Translations under genes and position numbers: made by a program | The notes under the pieces: generated by a model | The model's database searches: none | What the model was told of the DNA's origin: nothing | Seen by the model: the letters and a program-made list of their open reading frames with translations, nothing else | Assembly (NCBI RefSeq): GCF_004216905.1 | Contig: NZ_SGXJ01000002.1 | Coordinates: forward strand, 186,001-250,000 | From: Kribbella sp. VKM Ac-2569 | GTDB lineage: Bacteria; Actinomycetota; Actinomycetes; Propionibacteriales; Kribbellaceae | DNA length: 64,000 nucleotides | Direction of reading: 5' to 3' | Shown here: piece after piece, positions 24,682 to 34,648 of the stretch | Position numbering within the stretch: the stretch's first letter is position 1 | Layout of the letters: each line of letters starts with the position of its first letter

Positions 24682-25908
24682 ATGAAGCGTCCCCGCTTGC
24701 TCGCGCTCGTCGGGATCGGTGCCGCACTGATCGGCACCGCCCTCCTCCAGCCCGCGGCCTCCACGCACCAGCAGGCCGCCGCGGCAACGACCGCAACGGT
24801 CTGGGAGGACAACTTCGACGGCCCGTCCGGCCAGGCCCCCGATCCCGCCAAGTGGCGGTACGACATCGGCGGCAGCGGCTGGGGCAACAACGAGATGGAG
24901 TACTACACCAACAGCACCCGCAACTCCGCGCTGGACGGCAACGGCAACCTGGTCATCACCGCCCGGCAGGAGAACGGCGGCTTCCAGTGCCACTACGGCC
25001 CGTGCCAGTACACGTCGGCCCGGTTGCTCACCGCGCAGACCTTCACCCAGACGTACGGCCGGTTCGAGGCCCGCATCAAGATCCCCCGCGGGCAAGGGAT
25101 CTGGCCCGCGTTCTGGATGCTCGGCGGCGGCAACTGGCCGAACGACGGCGAGATCGACATCATGGAGAACATCGGCAAGGAGCCGGCCACCGTGCACGGC
25201 ACGATCCACGGACCCGGGTACTCCGGCGCCGGCGGGATCGGTGCCGCGTACAACCATCCGAACGGCTGGTCGTTCGCCGACGACTTCCACACGTTCGCGG
25301 TGGACTGGGCCCCGGACTCGATCACCTGGTACGTCGACGGCGTGCAGTACCAGCGCCGTACGCCGGCTGACCTCGGCGGCAACACCTGGGTCTTCAACCA
25401 CCCGTTCTTCATGATCCTGAACCTCGCGGTCGGCGGCTACTGGCCGGGCTACCCCGACGGTACGACGGTGTTCCCGCAGACCATGACCGTCGACTACGTC
25501 CGCGTCTCCACACTCGGCAGCTCCGGCGGCACCGGCTCGCAGATCACCGGCCTGGCCGGCAAGTGCCTGGACGTGGCCGGCGCGAACGCCGCTGACGGTA
25601 CGACGGTGCAGCTGTACGACTGCAACGGCACCAACGCGCAGAAGTGGACGCGCCCCGGCGACGGCACGATCCGTGCCCTGGGCAAGTGTCTCGACGTGGC
25701 GAACGCCGCGACCGCCGACGGCACCAGAGTCCAGATCGCCACCTGCAACGGCAACGCGGCCCAACAGTGGACCTACACCAGTGGACACGACCTAGTGAAT
25801 CCACTGGCGAACAAGTGCCTAGATGTCACCGGCAACAACTCCGCCAACGCAACCCCGACTCAGATCTGGACCTGCACGGGCGCCGCCAACCAGAAGTGGA
25901 CCGTCTAA
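24682..25908 (+). CDS. Secreted GH16 beta-glucanase with C-terminal CBM13
   Basis: A 408-residue protein: signal peptide about residues 1-36, GH16 jelly roll with catalytic GEIDIMENIG (nucleophile Glu157, acid/base Glu162; the extra Met between Asp and Glu is typical of laminarinase-type enzymes), then a short Ser/Gly linker and a CBM13 ricin-B module (about residues 285-408). It likely cleaves beta-1,3- or mixed beta-1,3/1,4-glucan. GAGG lies upstream of ATG 24682. The LacI-type box in its promoter links it to the beta-glucoside operon at 28869. Confidence 0.92.
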   Translation: MKRPRLLALVGIGAALIGTALLQPAASTHQQAAAATTATVWEDNFDGPSGQAPDPAKWRYDIGGSGWGNNEMEYYTNSTRNSALDGNGNLVITARQENGGFQCHYGPCQYTSARLLTAQTFTQTYGRFEARIKIPRGQGIWPAFWMLGGGNWPNDGEIDIMENIGKEPATVHGTIHGPGYSGAGGIGAAYNHPNGWSFADDFHTFAVDWAPDSITWYVDGVQYQRRTPADLGGNTWVFNHPFFMILNLAVGGYWPGYPDGTTVFPQTMTVDYVRVSTLGSSGGTGSQITGLAGKCLDVAGANAADGTTVQLYDCNGTNAQKWTRPGDGTIRALGKCLDVANAATADGTRVQIATCNGNAAQQWTYTSGHDLVNPLANKCLDVTGNNSANATPTQIWTCTGAANQKWTV

Positions 25909-25968
25909 CGGACCCTCCCCACCCGACCACCTCCCGCCCCCAGCACCACCACAGCGCTTCCCCCGCCT

Positions 25969-26187
25969 CCCCGAACCACTTTGGGGAGGCGCCCAACCGC
26001 GACCGGGGAGCGCCACCGCCCGATTCGGGTGGGTAAGCGTCCCCAAACCAGTTTGGGGAGGCACCCGCAACCGCGACCGGGGAGCGCTACCGCCCCACAC
26101 GGGTGAGTGAAGCTCCCCAAACCGGTTTGGGAGGCGCGCCCAACCGGGACCGGGGAGTGCTACTGCTCGATTCAGGTGGGTAATACG
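25969..26187. repeat. Three tandem 72-74 bp palindromic repeats
   Basis: Units at 25969-26040, 26041-26114 and 26115-26187, with a truncated fourth start (CCCCAAG at 26188). Each opens with a palindrome: CCCCGAACCACTTTGGGG, CCCCAAACCAGTTTGGGG and CCCCAAACCGGTTTGGG. Each continues with a shared GACCGGGGAG core and ends with a weaker hairpin such as CCCGATTCGGG. The block fills the gap between the convergent GH16 and ROK genes (25909-26259), which has no other feature. Confidence 0.8.
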
Positions 26188-26259
26188 CCCCAAGCCCCGA
26201 CCACCGTCGGCGGGCGTCTCGCCGACGACTCTTGATACGTGAGCTTCGACGCAGGAGGA

Positions 26260-27444
26260 CTATCGCGGTGGCGGTACTGCGCCTCCATCACGAAGGAGTC
26301 GTACTACGGGGAGGGTCGCGGCGCCGAGTGCTACGGCGTCGCGGCCCAGTTCGCACAGGACGATGGATACCTGGGCGTACGGGCGACGCAGCGCATGCTT
26401 GCCCACCTCGGTGCGGAGTTCTTCCAGGTGCTTCTCGCCCAGTAGCAGGCCAGCCCAGCCGCCGAGGACGATGCGCTCGGGATTGACCAGGTTGACCAGG
26501 TTCGCGAAGCCCGCGGCCAGGTAGCCGATCGTGTCGTTGACGATCGTTGTCGCCAGCTCCGACTCGGACTCCAGCAGTTCGACGAAGGCTGTCTCCTCGT
26601 CGCTGTCGACAGTCCCGCCGGCAAGGCGGTACCGATCCAGGACGCCCTCCGCGCCGACATACGCCTCGAGGCAGCCCAATGCGCCGCAGCGGCATTGGCG
26701 GCCGCCGTACATGATCGTCATGTGGCCCCACTCGCCCGCGCTGCTGCGGGCACCGCGGTAGCTGGATCCACCGGCCACAAGGGCCGATCCGACACCGGAG
26801 CCGACCAGTGCGACGACGGCGTCGGTTGCGCCGCGGCCCGCGCCGAACCACATCTCCGCCTGGCCGAGCATGTTGGCGCCGTTGTCCACGTGCACCGGAA
26901 TATCGGTGCCCTCGGCAAGCAGCGCCGCGAGTGGGACGGCTTCCCAGCCGAGTGTCTGCGCGTCGACGATCGCGTTGTCCTCGACCACACCGGCGACCGC
27001 GACACCGAGCCCGAGCACCTGCTCGGACTGGGTGCCGGAGGCAGCGATCACGGTCGAAAGCCCTTCCAGTACGTGCTTCACGACCTCTTCAGGTGTCGGC
27101 GTGGCGATCGGATGGTCGGCCCGCGCCAGCACGTTCATGGCCAGGTCGAACAGCTCCACCCGGACCCGGGTCTCCCCGACCTCGGCGCCGACGACGTACC
27201 GGAATGTTGGTGCGACCCGCAACAGGACCCGCGGCCGGCCACCCTCGGACTCGACCGAGCCGGCCTCCTCGACCACGCCCTCGGCGATCAGTTCGGCGAC
27301 CAGGTTGCTGACGCTGGCGGCGCTGAGCGAGGTCCGGACGGTCAGCTCCTGGCGACTAAGCGGACCCTCGCGATAGATGCCGGTGAGGATCACCGAGCGG
27401 TTGGACCGGCGCATGTCACGCACCGTGGTCCGGCGTACTTCCAT
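26260..27444 (-). CDS. ROK-family transcriptional regulator
   Basis: A 394-residue protein with an N-terminal winged helix (about residues 10-75, SRQELTVRTSLSAASVSNLVAEL) and a C-terminal ROK sugar-kinase fold. The zinc motif CRCGALGCLEAY and the acceptor region GVAVAGVVEDNAIV are present. NagC/XylR-type ROK proteins bind a sugar or sugar phosphate to leave DNA. It stands between the glucanase cluster and the LacI gene and is divergent from LacI. Its targets are unknown; the neighbouring glycosidases are the obvious candidates. Start ATG 27444. Confidence 0.9.
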   Translation of the reverse strand: MEVRRTTVRDMRRSNRSVILTGIYREGPLSRQELTVRTSLSAASVSNLVAELIAEGVVEEAGSVESEGGRPRVLLRVAPTFRYVVGAEVGETRVRVELFDLAMNVLARADHPIATPTPEEVVKHVLEGLSTVIAASGTQSEQVLGLGVAVAGVVEDNAIVDAQTLGWEAVPLAALLAEGTDIPVHVDNGANMLGQAEMWFGAGRGATDAVVALVGSGVGSALVAGGSSYRGARSSAGEWGHMTIMYGGRQCRCGALGCLEAYVGAEGVLDRYRLAGGTVDSDEETAFVELLESESELATTIVNDTIGYLAAGFANLVNLVNPERIVLGGWAGLLLGEKHLEELRTEVGKHALRRPYAQVSIVLCELGRDAVALGAATLPVVRLLRDGGAVPPPR

Positions 27445-27582
27445 CCCACTACCTCACACCTGGCATCGCGCGCGGCCCCGGGCAGGCTGCTCGACCCCGA
27501 GTCCATCATGCCGCCTCGCGCGGCGGAAGAGCTCCCTTCTTCCAACTCGTGAACTAAGCCGCGATTCGTTACCACTCCGTGA

Positions 27583-27640
27583 TTGACGGCTCGTTGCGGT
27601 CTCGGCTTTGATCTACGGAACCGCTTCCGAAACCGGTTCC
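27583..27640 (+). promoter_or_regulatory. lacI-family gene promoter and operator
   Basis: TTGACG (27583-27588), an 18-base spacer and TTTGAT (27607-27612). GGAACCG (27617-27623) and CGGTTCC (27634-27640) form an inverted repeat just downstream of the expected start, overlapping a second LacI-like half-symmetric box GAAACCGGTTCC. This fits negative autoregulation. Confidence 0.55.
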
Positions 27641-27689
27641 GGCTCCAGAAGACGATCCAGCACCCCGACCGCCCGAGGGGAGAGTCAGC

Positions 27690-28706
27690 GTGTCCATCAC
27701 GATCGCCGATGTCGCGGCCCGTGCCGGAGTCAGCAAGACGACCGTGTCACGCGTCCTCAACGGCAAGGGCGAGCTGGATCTGCGCACCGCCGAGCGGGTC
27801 CGGCAGGTGATCGCCGAGCTCGGCTACGTGCCGAGCGCCCGCGCGGTCGGCCTGGCCCGCGGCCGGACCCGGATCGTCGGGATGCTGGTCCCCTCGCTCA
27901 CCTGGCCCTGGATGGGCGAGGTGCTGCAGGGAGCGGTCGACGTGGTCGAGAGCGAGGGCTACGGGCTGCTGCTGTTCACCTTCAACCGGGGTGAGGAATC
28001 CATGCACCAGTTCGCGTCCCAGGTCTCGGCGCAGTCGTTCGACGGCCTGCTGGTGATCGAGCCCGAGGGCACGCTCACCTACATCGAGCAACTCCACGCG
28101 CGTGGTCTGCCGGTGGTCCTGATCGACGACCGCGACAAGCGCCCGCAGTTCCCGTCCGTCGCCACCACGAACTACGCCGGCGGCGAGTCCGCCGCCCGGC
28201 ACCTGCTGGAGCTCGGCCGCCGCCGGCCACTGGTGATCACCGGCGTCGAGCGCTTCGGCTGCACCCACGAACGCCTGGACGGCTTCCGCGACACCTACGC
28301 GGAGGCCGGCGTCGAGCTCGACCCGAGACTCGTGTTCGAGGGCGACTTCACCCACGAGAGCGGGCGCCGCGGCGTCCAGTACGCGCTCGACGAGCGACTC
28401 GACTTCGACGCGGTCTTCGCCCACAACGACCTCTCCGCCGGCGGTGCCATTCAGGCCGTCCGGGAGACCGGGCGGAACGTGCCGAACGACGTGTCGGTGG
28501 TCGGGTTCGACGACATCCCGTACGCCGAGCACACCGAGCCGCCGCTGACCACGGTGCATCAGCCGATGCGCCAGATGGGTCAGGCCGCGGCCCGGATGCT
28601 GATGGGGTACTTCGGCGGCACACCGCTGCCGGAGACCCCGCAGGTGCTGCCGACGACCCTGATCGTCCGCAGCTCAACCGCCCCGAAAACCCGGTCTCAC
28701 CAGTAG
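27690..28706 (+). CDS. LacI-family transcriptional regulator (CebR-like)
   Basis: A 338-residue repressor: LacI helix-turn-helix (TIADVAARAGVSKTTVSRVLNG, about residues 3-25), hinge helix (PSARAVGLARGR) and periplasmic-binding-like effector domain ending VVGFDDIPYAEHTEPPLTTVHQP. The GTG start is preceded by GGGGAGAG. It lies directly upstream of the beta-glucoside-type ABC operon. The box TGAGAGCGTTCTCA before that operon and its near copy before GH16 suggest these are its sites; CebR of Streptomyces binds a similar sequence and responds to cellobiose. The effector here is inferred only. Confidence 0.9.
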   Translation: MSITIADVAARAGVSKTTVSRVLNGKGELDLRTAERVRQVIAELGYVPSARAVGLARGRTRIVGMLVPSLTWPWMGEVLQGAVDVVESEGYGLLLFTFNRGEESMHQFASQVSAQSFDGLLVIEPEGTLTYIEQLHARGLPVVLIDDRDKRPQFPSVATTNYAGGESAARHLLELGRRRPLVITGVERFGCTHERLDGFRDTYAEAGVELDPRLVFEGDFTHESGRRGVQYALDERLDFDAVFAHNDLSAGGAIQAVRETGRNVPNDVSVVGFDDIPYAEHTEPPLTTVHQPMRQMGQAAARMLMGYFGGTPLPETPQVLPTTLIVRSSTAPKTRSHQ

Positions 28707-28708
28707 CT

Positions 28709-28744
28709 CCGGCGGCGGGGCAGCTGCCCCTGTCCCGCCGCCGG
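28709..28744 (+). terminator. Hairpin after the lacI-family gene
   Basis: CCGGCGGCGGG (28709-28719) and CCCGCCGCCGG (28734-28744) form an 11-bp stem, with a nested GGGGCAGCTGCCCC. It begins three bases after the stop codon. Confidence 0.7.
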
Positions 28745-28787
28745 CGTACCCCTCGATATCGATCCGTTAAGGCGTCTGCTCTTCCCA

Positions 28788-28801
28788 TGAGAGCGTTCTC
28801 A
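28788..28801. promoter_or_regulatory. LacI/CebR-like operator of the beta-glucoside operon
   Basis: TGAGAGCGTTCTCA has five-base perfect arms (TGAGA/TCTCA) around a GCGT centre. It differs by one base from the box in the GH16 promoter. It lies about 70 bases upstream of the binding-protein start. Confidence 0.65.
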
Positions 28802-28868
28802 CGCCACGATGCAGTCGCCCTCCCGGCTCAGGGGAGGGCATCCGCCAACAGATTCACAGGAGGAACCG

Positions 28869-30560
<1,692 letters not shown>

Positions 30561-30566
30561 TTCGGA

Positions 30567-30601
30567 CCGCGGCGCCGGAGGGCTCTCCTCCGGCGCCGCG
30601 G
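30567..30601 (+). terminator. Intra-operon hairpin after the binding-protein gene
   Basis: A perfect 15-bp stem, CCGCGGCGCCGGAGG / CCTCCGGCGCCGCGG, with a 5-base loop lies between the binding-protein stop and the ATPase start. Such hairpins commonly cause partial termination or protect the upstream mRNA, giving excess binding protein over membrane subunits. Confidence 0.75.
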
Positions 30602-30619
30602 ACCCACGATTGGAGACCT

Positions 30620-31633
30620 ATGACGGTCACCGAGACCGAGGTTGTTCTGGAGGCCGAGGGCCTCACCAAGCATTTCCCGGTACGGCGCGGACTCCGCGAC
30701 CTGCTCACCCGCGAGCACAAGGCCGTGCACGCGGTGGACGACGTGAAACTCACGCTGCGCCGGGGCCGGGTGACCGCGCTGGTCGGCGAGTCCGGTTCGG
30801 GGAAGTCGACTGTGGCCCGGCTGCTCGCGCAGCTGTACGCGCGGACGTCGGGTGACATCCGGCTGCACGGCGAACCGGTGACGGTGCGCGGCGGCCGCAA
30901 GTTCCGCGCGTACTGCCGCCAGGTGCAGATGATCTTCCAGGACCCGTTCGCCTCGCTGAACCCGACGCACACCGTGCGGTACCACCTGACCCGATCGCTT
31001 CGCATTCACGGTCGCGCGGGCGACCTCGAGGACAACCTGCGCGACCTCCTGGTGCAGGTGCAACTCACTCCCCCGGAGCGCTACCTGGACAAGTTCCCGC
31101 ACGAGCTGTCCGGCGGTCAGCGGCAGCGCGTGTCGATCGCCCGCGCGCTCGGCGCGGACCCGGAGGCGCTGCTCGCCGACGAGCCGGTCTCGATGCTGGA
31201 CGTGTCGATCCGCCTCGGCGTACTGAACCTGCTGCGGGACCTGAAGGAACGGCTCAACCTCGCCATCCTCTACATCACCCACGACATCGCGTCGGCCCGG
31301 TACTTCGCCGACGAGACGCTGGTGATGTACGCCGGCCGCATGGTCGAGGGCGGCGATTCCGAGACCGTCACGCAGAACCCCGCGCACCCGTACACCCGGC
31401 TGCTGATCGAGAGCGCGCCGGATCCCGATCGGCTCGGTGAGCTGAGCACGCCCGAGGACCAGGCCGGCGGCGAACCGCCGAGCCTGATCGCCCCGCCGAC
31501 CGGCTGCCGGTTCAATCCGCGCTGCGTGCACGCGATGCCGAAGTGCACGACCGATCTTCCGCCCCGCTTCGAGCTGCCTATTGCGGGCCATTGGGCCGCC
31601 TGCTGGCTCTACGAAGAAGGGGCGGCGCAATGA
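30620..31633 (+). CDS. Opp/Dpp-type ABC transporter ATPase (OppF/DppF class)
   Basis: A 337-residue ATPase. Walker A is GESGSGKST, the Q-loop region is [12 protein letters not shown], the signature is [15 protein letters not shown] and Walker B is [12 protein letters not shown]. The C-terminal oligopeptide-type extension has cysteines in [15 protein letters not shown] that ligate an iron-sulfur cluster in this family. It pairs with the second ATPase at 33640. The operon order is unusual: this ATPase comes second and the other ATPase is after the permeases. The stop overlaps the next start (ATGA). Confidence 0.92.
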   Translation: MTVTETEVVLEAEGLTKHFPVRRGLRDLLTREHKAVHAVDDVKLTLRRGRVTALVGESGSGKSTVARLLAQLYARTSGDIRLHGEPVTVRGGRKFRAYCRQVQMIFQDPFASLNPTHTVRYHLTRSLRIHGRAGDLEDNLRDLLVQVQLTPPERYLDKFPHELSGGQRQRVSIARALGADPEALLADEPVSMLDVSIRLGVLNLLRDLKERLNLAILYITHDIASARYFADETLVMYAGRMVEGGDSETVTQNPAHPYTRLLIESAPDPDRLGELSTPEDQAGGEPPSLIAPPTGCRFNPRCVHAMPKCTTDLPPRFELPIAGHWAACWLYEEGAAQ

Positions 31634-32610
31634 AGTTTCTCCTGCAGCGGCTGACCTTCTACGTCTTCACCGCATGGGCCGCGCTGACCATCAACTTCTT
31701 CATCCCGCGGCTGATCCCGGGTGACCCGGTGACGTCGCTGATCAACAAGTTCCAGGGCCAGATGAGCACCGACGCGATCAACTCGCTGTACGTGCTGTTC
31801 GGCCTGGACAAGAACGCCTCGCTGTGGAGCCAGTACGTCGACTACTGGGGCCAGGTGTTCCGCGGCGACCTCGGGCTGTCGTTCACGTTCTTCCCGACCC
31901 CGGTCGCGGAGATCCTCCGGCAGAGCCTGCCGTGGACGATCGCGCTGGTCGGCATCACCACGTTCGCCAGCTTCATGATCGGTACGTCGCTCGGCGTGCT
32001 GGCCGGCTGGCGGCGCGGTTCGATCATGGACGGTCTGTTGCCGGTGACAACGTTCCTGTCGTCGATCCCGTACTTCTGGCTCGGTCTGCTGGCGATCACG
32101 CTGCTCGCCGGGCCGGACAGCTTCTTCCCGTCGTCCGGTGGTTACGAACCGGGGCTGGTTCCGTCGTGGAACGCCGAGTTCATCGGCAGCGCCGTACAGC
32201 ACAGCCTGCTGCCGGCGGTCACGATCCTGATCTCGTCGGTGAGCGGCTGGATCCTCACCATGCGGAACATGATGGTCACGGTGGCCTCCGAGGACTACAT
32301 CACCGTCGCGCACGCCAAGGGCCTGCCCGAGCGCCGGGTGATGGTCAGCTACGCGGCCCGGAACGCGCTGCTGCCGAACGTCTCCGGATTCGCGTTGTCG
32401 CTCGGCTTCATCGTCGGTGGCACGCTGCTGGTGGAGATCGTGTTCTCCTATCCAGGCATCGGTTACAACCTGTTCCAGGCCGTCGGCTCGAAGGACTACC
32501 CGCTGATGCAGGGCGTCTTCCTGGTGATCACGCTGTCGGTCCTGGTGGCCAACCTGCTCGCCGACGTCGCGTACCTGCTCCTCGACCCGCGTACCCGGAA
32601 GGAGGGCTGA
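31630..32610 (+). CDS. Opp/Dpp-type ABC permease (DppB class)
   Basis: A 326-residue permease starting with the N-terminal membrane helix [22 protein letters not shown], followed by the domain signature [10 protein letters not shown], five more hydrophobic segments and the EAA loop [17 protein letters not shown]. It forms the channel with the DppC-class protein. ATG 31630 overlaps the ATPase stop, giving translational coupling. It belongs to the inferred beta-glucoside uptake operon. Confidence 0.92.
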   Translation: MKFLLQRLTFYVFTAWAALTINFFIPRLIPGDPVTSLINKFQGQMSTDAINSLYVLFGLDKNASLWSQYVDYWGQVFRGDLGLSFTFFPTPVAEILRQSLPWTIALVGITTFASFMIGTSLGVLAGWRRGSIMDGLLPVTTFLSSIPYFWLGLLAITLLAGPDSFFPSSGGYEPGLVPSWNAEFIGSAVQHSLLPAVTILISSVSGWILTMRNMMVTVASEDYITVAHAKGLPERRVMVSYAARNALLPNVSGFALSLGFIVGGTLLVEIVFSYPGIGYNLFQAVGSKDYPLMQGVFLVITLSVLVANLLADVAYLLLDPRTRKEG

Positions 32611-32611
32611 C

Positions 32612-33643
32612 GTGTCCGCACCCACCAGCACCATCACCGCGGTCACGCCGGAGGGCCCGGAAGTCGCGGCCGTCCCGGCCAAGCGCCGCCGGTTGCGGTT
32701 CGTCGCGAACCCGAAGGCCGCGACCGGTCTGGTCGTGCTCGCGTTCTTCTGCCTGATCGCGATCATCGGCCCGTGGGTCGCGCCGTTCGACCCGTCCGCC
32801 CGGAGCAGCGACCTGATCCAGGCGCCGTCCGGCAAGCACTGGTTCGGTACGACGCACCTCGGTCAGGACATCTTCAGCCAGGTGCTCGTCGGCACCCGCG
32901 GCGTGATGTTCGTCGGCCTGCTGGCCGGCCTGGTCGCGACCACGTTGTCGATCCTGATCGGCGTCAGCGCGGGCTTCCTCGGCGGCGCCGCGGACGACAG
33001 CCTGTCCGCGTTGTCCAACGTTTTCCTGGTGATTCCGGCACTCCCGCTGATCATCATCGTCGCGTCGACGATCCCGTCGGCCGGTGACCTGATGGTTGCC
33101 CTGGTCATCGGATTGACGTCGTGGGCGTGGGGCGCGCGGGTGCTACGGGCGCAAACGTTGTCCTTGCGCCGGCGGGACTACGTCGAGGCCGCGCGGGCGA
33201 CCGGCGAGAGCACCTGGCGGATCATCACGTTCGAGATCATGCCGAACCTGACCGCGATCATCGCGTCCGGTTTCGTCGGCACGGTGATCTTCGCGGTGAT
33301 GTCCGAGATCACGCTGGCGTTCATCGGGATCTCGACGATCTCCGAGTGGAACTGGGGCACGATCCTGTTCTGGGCGCAGAGCCAGCAGGCACTCGCGCAG
33401 GGCGCGTGGTGGTGGTTCGTCCCGGCCGGTCTCGCGATCGCGGTCCTCGGTACGGCGCTGTCGCTGATCAACTTCGGCATCGACGAGTTCGTCAGCCCGC
33501 GGTTGCGCAGCAGCGGTCACATGCGAGTGAAGACAAAGGACGGGCACTCAGTACGGATGCGCGTCGGCTTCACCCCGGTCCTGTCGTCCAAGCAGGCCCC
33601 GGTGACGCCCGTCGTACGCCGCCGTGAGGAGGAGGTCGCATGA
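32612..33643 (+). CDS. Opp/Dpp-type ABC permease (DppC class)
   Basis: A 343-residue permease with a short cytoplasmic leader, six hydrophobic segments, HWFGTTHLGQDIFSQVLVGTR (DppC signature) and the EAA loop DYVEAARATGESTWRI. The C-terminal tail of about 40 residues (VKTKDGHSVRMRVGFTP onward) is longer than usual and basic. The GTG start is two bases after the upstream stop, and the end overlaps the next ATPase by four bases. Confidence 0.92.
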   Translation: MSAPTSTITAVTPEGPEVAAVPAKRRRLRFVANPKAATGLVVLAFFCLIAIIGPWVAPFDPSARSSDLIQAPSGKHWFGTTHLGQDIFSQVLVGTRGVMFVGLLAGLVATTLSILIGVSAGFLGGAADDSLSALSNVFLVIPALPLIIIVASTIPSAGDLMVALVIGLTSWAWGARVLRAQTLSLRRRDYVEAARATGESTWRIITFEIMPNLTAIIASGFVGTVIFAVMSEITLAFIGISTISEWNWGTILFWAQSQQALAQGAWWWFVPAGLAIAVLGTALSLINFGIDEFVSPRLRSSGHMRVKTKDGHSVRMRVGFTPVLSSKQAPVTPVVRRREEEVA

Positions 33644-34638
33644 AGACGCCGGTGCTGGAGATCAAGAACTTTCATGTCGACTACGGGCTCGGGGAGGAAG
33701 CGGTGCAGGCGGTGCGGGACGTCACGCTGACGTTGCACCGCGGCGAGGTCCTCGGGCTGGCCGGCGAGAGCGGCAGCGGGAAGTCGACGCTGGCGTACGG
33801 CGTGACGCGGCTGCTGCCGCCACCCGGCGTGATCAGCGGCGGGTCGGTCGTCTACCACCCTCCTTCGGGCGATGCGTACGACGTCATGACCTTGACCGAC
33901 GCGGAACTGCGGAAGTTTCGGTGGGCCGAGACGTCGATCGTCTTCCAGGGCGCGATGAACTCGCTGAACCCGGTGCACAAGGTCTCGACCCAGATGCTCG
34001 ACGTGATCAAGGCGCACGAGCCGCAACTGTCGCCGCAGGCCCGGATCGCCCGGGCTCAGGAAATGCTGAAACTCGTCGGGATTTCCGCGGACCGGATGGA
34101 CGCCTACCCGCACCAGCTGTCCGGCGGGATGCGGCAGCGGGTGATGATCGGGATGGCCCTCGTCCTCGAGCCGCAGGTCGTGATCATGGACGAGCCGACG
34201 ACCGCGCTGGACGTGGTGATGCAGCGGCAGATCCTCGCGCAACTGGTCGAGCTCCGCGAGCGGCTCGGGTTCTCGGTGCTGTTCATCACCCACGACCTAT
34301 CATTGCTGGTCGAGTTCTCGGACCGGATCGCCATCATGTACGGCGGCCGCATCGTCGAGGAAGCCCGTTCCGCGGACCTGTACAAGGACTCCCTGCATCC
34401 GTACAGCGAAGGCCTGCTCAAGTCCTTCCCCGCACTCCGCGGCGAACGGCGCGAGCTGTCCGGAATCCCAGGCTCCCCACCGGACCTGCGCGGGATGCCG
34501 TCCGGCTGCTCGTTCCATCCACGGTGCCCGCAAGCCTTCGACCGTTGTTCCTCCGAGATCCCTCTGCTCGAGATCCCGTCGGCCCGCAACGATCCCAACC
34601 GTTCCGTCGCGTGCTGGCTTCCCGGCCGCACCGCCTAG
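33640..34638 (+). CDS. Opp/Dpp-type ABC transporter ATPase (OppD/DppD class)
   Basis: A 332-residue ATPase with Walker [24 protein letters not shown], signature LSGGMRQRVMIGMAL, Walker B VIMDEPTTALD and C-terminal cysteines in GCSFHPRCPQAFDRC. It heterodimerises with the ATPase at 30620. It has an ATGA overlap with the permease and a 10-base gap before the beta-glucosidase, so all are one transcription unit. Confidence 0.92.
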   Translation: MKTPVLEIKNFHVDYGLGEEAVQAVRDVTLTLHRGEVLGLAGESGSGKSTLAYGVTRLLPPPGVISGGSVVYHPPSGDAYDVMTLTDAELRKFRWAETSIVFQGAMNSLNPVHKVSTQMLDVIKAHEPQLSPQARIARAQEMLKLVGISADRMDAYPHQLSGGMRQRVMIGMALVLEPQVVIMDEPTTALDVVMQRQILAQLVELRERLGFSVLFITHDLSLLVEFSDRIAIMYGGRIVEEARSADLYKDSLHPYSEGLLKSFPALRGERRELSGIPGSPPDLRGMPSGCSFHPRCPQAFDRCSSEIPLLEIPSARNDPNRSVACWLPGRTA

Positions 34639-34648
34639 AAGGGCAACT

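Noticed and set aside
25823..26110. 95-codon frame over the tandem repeats
   Set aside because: Pro/Arg/Ser-rich translation of repeats, overlaps the GH16 end, no ribosome-binding site.
25969..26187. CRISPR array
   Set aside because: Only three units, adjacent without unique spacers, and no cas genes nearby.
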